Shown here piece by piece: positions 59,029 through 64,000 of a stretch of DNA of 64,000 nt. Under the pieces are notes generated by a model. The model worked only from the letters and a program-made list of their open reading frames with translations, had not been told where the DNA came from and searched no databases. Origin of the DNA: JAOUEA01 sp038249195 (GTDB lineage: Bacteria; Actinomycetota; UBA4738; HRBIN12); assembly GCA_038249195.1 (NCBI GenBank), contig JBBRWM010000007.1:59644-123643 (forward strand), in the 5' to 3' direction. The position numbers and the translations under genes are program-made. Numbering within the stretch: position 1 is the stretch's first letter; each line of letters begins with the position of its first letter.

Positions 59029-61237
59029 TGGTGACGAGCGACGTCTGCTGCGCGCTCGTTCCGGCGGCGGGCGTCTGGGAGAGGACCGTTCCTCGCGGCT
59101 GGGTCGACGTCGTCACCGCGACGGCGACGTTGAACCCGGCTTGCTCGAGAGATGCCTGCGCGTCGGACTCCGGCATCCCGATGACCGAGGGGACCGTTAC
59201 CACCTGAGAAGAGGTCGGGGTCTTGCACGCTTGGGACGGCTGGGTGCCATCGATGAACTGCAGGGTTTGGATGTTGCTCGGCAGCGTGTAGGCGTTGGGG
59301 AGGCAATAGGGATCCTGTGACGCGTCCACCGCGATCGACACGTAGCCCACCTGGGGCGTGGGGAACGCGCGCGCGACCATGCCGGCCGTGGCGCGCAGCA
59401 TGTAGTTGCGCCAGATCTCCGCGGGCCACGTCCCGCCGAAGACCGTGATACGGGTGGTGGGCGGCTGCATCGGGATCGCTCCGCGGAGAAACCCCACCCA
59501 GACGGACGTCACCAGCTGCGGCACCGCGCCCACGAACCACGCGTTCGTATGCGTCTGGGCCGTTCCGGTCTTGCCGATCTGGGGTCGTCCGATGTTCGCC
59601 GACTTCCCCGTCCCATAGAGGACGACCTTCTGCAGGATGTCGTCGGCCACGGACGCGACCCGCGGATCGACGACCTGGCGAGGGTTCGGGTTCGCCCGCC
59701 AAACGACATTGCCTTGCGCGTCGGTGATGCTGATCGCCGGAATGGGGTTCACGTGCTGGCCGCCCGTCGCCAGGGTTCCGTAGCCGGAGGCCATCTCGAG
59801 CGGGTTGACCTCGTTCGTGCCGAGCACGGCCGAGTCGTACGGGAGCAGGGGGGTCTTGGGCTCGCCGACGCGGATGCAGCATCGCATGCCCATGCGTTTT
59901 GCGGTCTCCACCACGCGGTCGGCGCCGAGCCGGTGGATGACCTGGGCATAGACGGTGTTCACGGAATCGATGGTGGCGCTCTCCAGCGACATCGACCCGT
60001 ACCCGCTGCCCTCCGCGTTGGTGACGTGCCAGATCGAACCGTCGGACTCGGGGATGTCGATCGAGGAAGGGGCGGAGAACACGGTCGATGGCGACATCCC
60101 GTTCTCGAGCGCCGCAACCAAGGCGAACGGTTTGAAGGCCGAGCCGGTTTGGCGCCCCGACCCGCCGGCTCCCGTCGCCAGGTTCACGCGCCCCCCGTTC
60201 GTGCCCGACCAGTACGCCTCGTCTTTGCCGCCCACCATGGCGCGCACGTACCCGGTTCGCGGGTCGAGAGAGGTCAGCGCGGCGTCCGGGTCGCTGCGAT
60301 AGGGCAGGATCGCTCGGACGGAGCTCTGCGCCGCCCGTTGCAGGGCCGGGTCCAGGGTCGTCGTGATCCGCAACCCGCCGGTGAACAGCAGCTTCTTGCG
60401 ATCGGCGTAGCTCGCGCCGAAGGTCGGGTTGGACAGGAACCACCGCTTGAAGTAATCGATGAAGTATGGGTAGGGGTAGCGCTCCTGCCCTGCTCCGGTG
60501 TTGTGGCGCACCTCGAGGGGCTCGGTGAGCGCGTTGCGGTAGGCGGAGCGATCCGAGATCATCCCCTGCTGGCGCATCAGCCGCAGGACCACGTCGCGAC
60601 GGCCCCGCGCGGCGTCGGAGTTGATGTAGGGATCGAAGTGATTGGGCGCCGTGATGAGCCCAGCGAGCATCGCACTCTCGGCGAGGCTCAGGCGCCGGGC
60701 CGGCTCCGCGAAGTACGTCTGCGCCGCCGCCTCCACGCCGTAGGCGCCCTCCCCGAAGTAGACCGTGTTGAGATATCGAGTGAGGATCTCCTGTTTGGTC
60801 AGCCGGTTCTCGAGCTGCCAGGCCAGTGCGGCCTCGTCCACCTTGCGCCCGAAGGTGTTGGCGCCTCCAACGTAGAGGTTCTTCACGAGCTGCTGCGTGA
60901 TCGTGGAGCCACCCTCGACCACGCGCCCTGCGGTGGCGTCCTCGTAGGCCGCCCGGATGATCGCCTGGACGTCGACGCCGTGGTGCCAGTAGAAGCGGCG
61001 ATCCTCGATGGCGACCGCCGCATCGCGGACGGTCTGCGGCATCTGTGCGTAGCGCAGGACTACGCGGTCCTCGCGTGCGTGCAGGGATGTGATGAGGCTG
61101 CCGTCGGCCGCGTATACGAACGTCGTCTGGGCGAGCGGCCGCGTCTTGTAGTCCTCGAGGTGGGGCAGGCCGCAGGAGGCGGTCAGGGACGCGAGCACCA
61201 CGATACCGGCGAAGAGGGGAAGAGCCCGTCGGTTCAT
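58988..61237 (-). CDS. class A penicillin-binding protein (transglycosylase/transpeptidase) with PASTA domain
   Basis: A 749-residue bifunctional peptidoglycan synthase. The GT51 domain has EDRRFYWHHGVD (78-89, catalytic Glu) and GGSTITQQLVKN (109-120). The transpeptidase domain has S366-A-F-K369, SVN (425-427) and KTG (556-558). A PASTA domain (about 683-749, VVTVPSVIGMPESDAQASLE) ends the protein. The N-terminus is short, with a hydrophobic stretch ending in LTASC (18-22), resembling a lipobox as much as an anchor. ATG 61237 is chosen because the membrane segment starts there; a TAAACT lies ten bases upstream. It is convergent with mpg and divergent from tyrS. Confidence 0.93.
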   Translation of the reverse strand: MNRRALPLFAGIVVLASLTASCGLPHLEDYKTRPLAQTTFVYAADGSLITSLHAREDRVVLRYAQMPQTVRDAAVAIEDRRFYWHHGVDVQAIIRAAYEDATAGRVVEGGSTITQQLVKNLYVGGANTFGRKVDEAALAWQLENRLTKQEILTRYLNTVYFGEGAYGVEAAAQTYFAEPARRLSLAESAMLAGLITAPNHFDPYINSDAARGRRDVVLRLMRQQGMISDRSAYRNALTEPLEVRHNTGAGQERYPYPYFIDYFKRWFLSNPTFGASYADRKKLLFTGGLRITTTLDPALQRAAQSSVRAILPYRSDPDAALTSLDPRTGYVRAMVGGKDEAYWSGTNGGRVNLATGAGGSGRQTGSAFKPFALVAALENGMSPSTVFSAPSSIDIPESDGSIWHVTNAEGSGYGSMSLESATIDSVNTVYAQVIHRLGADRVVETAKRMGMRCCIRVGEPKTPLLPYDSAVLGTNEVNPLEMASGYGTLATGGQHVNPIPAISITDAQGNVVWRANPNPRQVVDPRVASVADDILQKVVLYGTGKSANIGRPQIGKTGTAQTHTNAWFVGAVPQLVTSVWVGFLRGAIPMQPPTTRITVFGGTWPAEIWRNYMLRATAGMVARAFPTPQVGYVSIAVDASQDPYCLPNAYTLPSNIQTLQFIDGTQPSQACKTPTSSQVVTVPSVIGMPESDAQASLEQAGFNVAVAVTTSTQPRGTVLSQTPAAGTSAQQTSLVTITVAGKPASPGAH

Positions 61238-61247
61238 CTGGGTCGCG

Positions 61248-61253
61248 AGTTTA
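61248..61253 (-). promoter_or_regulatory. putative -10 element of the penicillin-binding protein gene
   Basis: On the minus strand TAAACT ends 10 bases before ATG 61237, in the 66-base divergent gap shared with tyrS. No -35 is clear. Confidence 0.45.
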
Positions 61254-61288
61254 CCCCGGACCCTCCCCTGGCCCGGTAACGGCGTTGG

Positions 61289-61294
61289 TAGCAT
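61289..61294 (+). promoter_or_regulatory. putative -10 element before tyrS
   Basis: TAGCAT ends nine bases before ATG 61304; no ribosome binding site separates them. Confidence 0.4.
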
Positions 61295-61303
61295 CGCGAA
61301 CAC

Positions 61304-62509
61304 ATGGGCCCCGCCGACCTCACGATGCTTTCGAGCGACGCCGCCGAGATCGTGCCCCCCGAGGCCCTGCGCGAGAAGCTCGACCTCGGCCGCCCCCTGC
61401 GCGTGAAACTCGGTCTGGATCCGACGGCCCCGGCCGTGACCCTCGGGTGGGCCGTCGTCCTTCGCAAGCTGCGACAGTTCCAGGATGCGGGGCATACGGC
61501 CGTGTTGATCGTGGGGGACTTCACGGCACGGGTCGGCGATCCGTCGGGCCGCTCACACACGCGGCCCCGACTCACGAAAGGAGAGGTCGATCGCTTCGCG
61601 GAGCGCCTGCTCGAGCAGTTCCGCATGATCTTGTCCGAGCAACGCCTGGAGATACGCCACAACGCCGAGTGGCTGGAGCCGATGAACATGGAAGATGTGC
61701 TTGGCCTCACGGCCTCGGCCACCGTGGCCCGGATGCTGGAGCGCGATGACTTCGCGAAGCGATACGCCGGTGGGAAGCCCATCTCCTTGATGGAGTTCAT
61801 GTACCCGCTCTTGCAGGGGTACGACTCGGTAGCGGTGGAGTCGGACATCGAACTGGGGGGCACCGATCAGCTGTTCAACCTCCTGGTGGGCCGCGACCTC
61901 CAGCGCGACCGGGGACAAGATCCCCAGCTGGCCCTCACGATGCCGCTCCTCGAGGGCTTGGACGGCGTGCAGAAGATGAGCCAATCGCTCGGCAACTACG
62001 TGGGCATCGCCGAGCCCGCGGGGGAGCAGTTCGGCAAGCTGATGTCGATCCCCGACCACCTCATCGTGAAGTACCTGCGCCTGGGCACGCCGGCCCAACC
62101 CGATGAGGTCGCGGCCGTGGAGGCCGGGCTCGCCGACGGCTCCCTGCATCCGAACGAGCAGAAGCGGCGGATGGCCCGCGAGGTCGTGGCGCTGTATCAC
62201 GGCGTCGCGGCAGCCTCGGAGGCCGAGGCCCGCTTCGACGTGGTGCACAAGGAGCACGGCACACCGGCGGACGTCACCGAGGTCCCCGTCCCCGCCGAGG
62301 CGATCCGCTCCGGGCGCGTATGGCTCCCGCGGCTGCTGGTCGCCGTGGGGTTCGCGGCCTCGAACGCGGAGGCCCGGCGAGCGGTCGAGCAGGGAGGCGT
62401 GCGCCTCGACGGCAGGCGCCTCAACGATCCCGAGGCCGAGATCACGGCGGAGGGGTTGGTCGGCAGCGTTCTCCAGGTCGGGCGGCGGAACTTCGTCCGC
62501 TTCGTCTAG
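61304..62509 (+). CDS. tyrS: tyrosyl-tRNA synthetase with altered HIGH motif
   Basis: A 401-residue class I synthetase of the TyrRS type with a C-terminal S4 RNA-binding domain (about 335-400, LVAVGFAASNAEARRAVEQG). LGLDPTAPAV, LRKLRQFQDAGHTAVL, GDFTARVGDPSGRS, YPLLQGYDS, ELGGTDQLFNLLVGRDLQ and KMSQS (224-228) are normal. Where the family has HLGH the sequence is TLGW (46-49), so both signature His are replaced. The rest is intact, so it is probably functional. It is the last gene before the rRNA operon. Confidence 0.92.
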   Translation: MGPADLTMLSSDAAEIVPPEALREKLDLGRPLRVKLGLDPTAPAVTLGWAVVLRKLRQFQDAGHTAVLIVGDFTARVGDPSGRSHTRPRLTKGEVDRFAERLLEQFRMILSEQRLEIRHNAEWLEPMNMEDVLGLTASATVARMLERDDFAKRYAGGKPISLMEFMYPLLQGYDSVAVESDIELGGTDQLFNLLVGRDLQRDRGQDPQLALTMPLLEGLDGVQKMSQSLGNYVGIAEPAGEQFGKLMSIPDHLIVKYLRLGTPAQPDEVAAVEAGLADGSLHPNEQKRRMAREVVALYHGVAAASEAEARFDVVHKEHGTPADVTEVPVPAEAIRSGRVWLPRLLVAVGFAASNAEARRAVEQGGVRLDGRRLNDPEAEITAEGLVGSVLQVGRRNFVRFV

Positions 62510-62540
62510 GCCTCGGCGCCGACGGGAGCCCACCCCTCTT

Positions 62541-62556
62541 GGCCTTTCGAAAGGCC
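62541..62556. repeat. perfect inverted repeat after tyrS
   Basis: GGCCTTTCGAAAGGCC is a perfect 16-base palindrome that would form a 6-bp stem with a TCGA loop. No T-run follows on either strand, so a terminator role is uncertain. Confidence 0.5.
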
Positions 62557-62580
62557 AGGTCGCCACGGAGGATCGCCGAG

Positions 62581-62608
62581 TTGACGGCTCCCGTGAGACT
62601 GCTACCAT
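62581..62608 (+). promoter_or_regulatory. rRNA operon promoter
   Basis: TTGACG (62581-62586) and TACCAT (62603-62608) have a 16-base spacer. It lies about 300 bases before 16S, and the predicted transcript contains the actinobacterial leader block at 62681. Confidence 0.65.
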
Positions 62609-62911
62609 GAGCGGTCGGCGCAGAAGCTACGCTGCGCGGTCTCGAGCCGAGGCCGAGTGCGTTGCGTCGTCTCTCGCACCTTGAGAACTGAACAGTGTGT
62701 AAGAAGCCAGTGCCTTTATCCCGTCAAGGGGCCGGGCGCGGTTCGCCGCGTCCACCCCACGACGAGTAGTACTGAATCCACCCACCCGTCCCTCGTGGAC
62801 GGCGAAGGTGGGAGCAGATCAAGGCCGGTCCGGGCAGTGCCTGCCCACGGCCGGCGAACTCCAAACCAGATGATGAAACCCCGGGCCCTCGGGTTCCGGG
62901 ATCTCAGAATC

Positions 62912-64000
<1,089 letters not shown>

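Larger units (their letters stand above)
62510..62911 (+). other. tyrS-16S spacer and rRNA leader
   Basis: About 400 bases without a protein gene. It holds an inverted repeat (62541-62556), the rRNA promoter (62581-62608), the conserved TTGAGAACTGAACAGTGTG block (62681-62699) typical of actinobacterial rRNA leaders and related to the antitermination box, and an 8-bp TTCG-loop hairpin (62734-62753). The remainder presumably includes the RNase III processing arm of 16S. No tRNA is seen. Confidence 0.7.

Noticed and set aside
62541..62556. Intrinsic terminator of tyrS
   Set aside because: The palindrome is perfect but short, and no T-run follows on either strand, so I list it only as an inverted repeat.

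Overview
The window is one continuous, very GC-rich bacterial chromosome segment with almost no spacer DNA. Nearly all genes are on the + strand, and many overlap through ATGA, GTGA or TTGA junctions. A mycobacterial-type integration host factor (mihF), translation-coupled operons, frequent GTG starts, a helicase-dead PriA and a type IV pilus set without a secretin all point to a monoderm, probably deep-branching, member of the Actinomycetota. The partial 16S rRNA gene at the right edge could place it exactly; I could not run that search.

Layout. 1-4965: alaS (5' end missing), ruvX, mltG, aroE. 5024-18899: a roadblock-like protein, then a type IV pilus locus (pilB, pilT, pilC, major pilin, two prepilin-like minor proteins, a PilX-like protein, prepilin peptidase, a small HTH protein, pilM, pilN, pilO, a PilP-like protein). 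19011-24220: aroC, aroK, aroB, aroQ, pepP, efp, nusB, with tatA convergent on the minus strand. 24529-34377: the complete pyrimidine operon pyrR-pyrB-pyrC-carA-carB-pyrK-pyrD-pyrF behind a PyrR-binding leader. 34432-43471: mihF, gmk, rpoZ, coaBC, metK, priA, def, fmt, rsmB, rpe. 43464-48438: a REC-GGDEF regulator, then an FMN riboswitch and ribD, ribE, ribBA, ribH and a cupin gene. 48467-49135 (minus): an iodotyrosine-deiodinase-like nitroreductase. 49311-52193: infC, rpmI, rplT and a SpoU rRNA methyltransferase fused to a histidine-kinase-like module. 52254-58393: pheS, pheT, argF, polX. 58390-61237: mpg, convergent with a class A penicillin-binding protein. 61289-64000: tyrS, the rRNA leader and the first about 1.09 kb of 16S rRNA.

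How the genes work together. Most are housekeeping: translation (alaS, pheST, tyrS, infC, L35, L20, efp, def, fmt, rsmB), shikimate, UMP and riboflavin synthesis, and cofactor supply (coaBC, metK). The pilus locus splits the shikimate genes, with aroE before it and aroC-aroK-aroB-aroQ after it. Regulation is legible at several points: a PyrR hairpin plus a second hairpin covering the pyrR ribosome binding site, an FMN riboswitch before ribD, sigma-70-like promoters before mihF, infC and the rRNA genes, and a repeated TANNNT hexamer 6-7 bases before start codons that suggests leaderless transcripts.

Most unusual points: the SpoU methyltransferase-histidine kinase fusion, with a possible internal start for the kinase half; an infC frame with no usual start codon and a well-placed Shine-Dalgarno eight bases before GTC; a PyrD that has lost the orotate-binding and catalytic residues inside an otherwise intact pyr operon; a tyrosyl-tRNA synthetase whose HIGH motif reads TLGW; and a roadblock protein with a long disordered tail heading the pilus locus.
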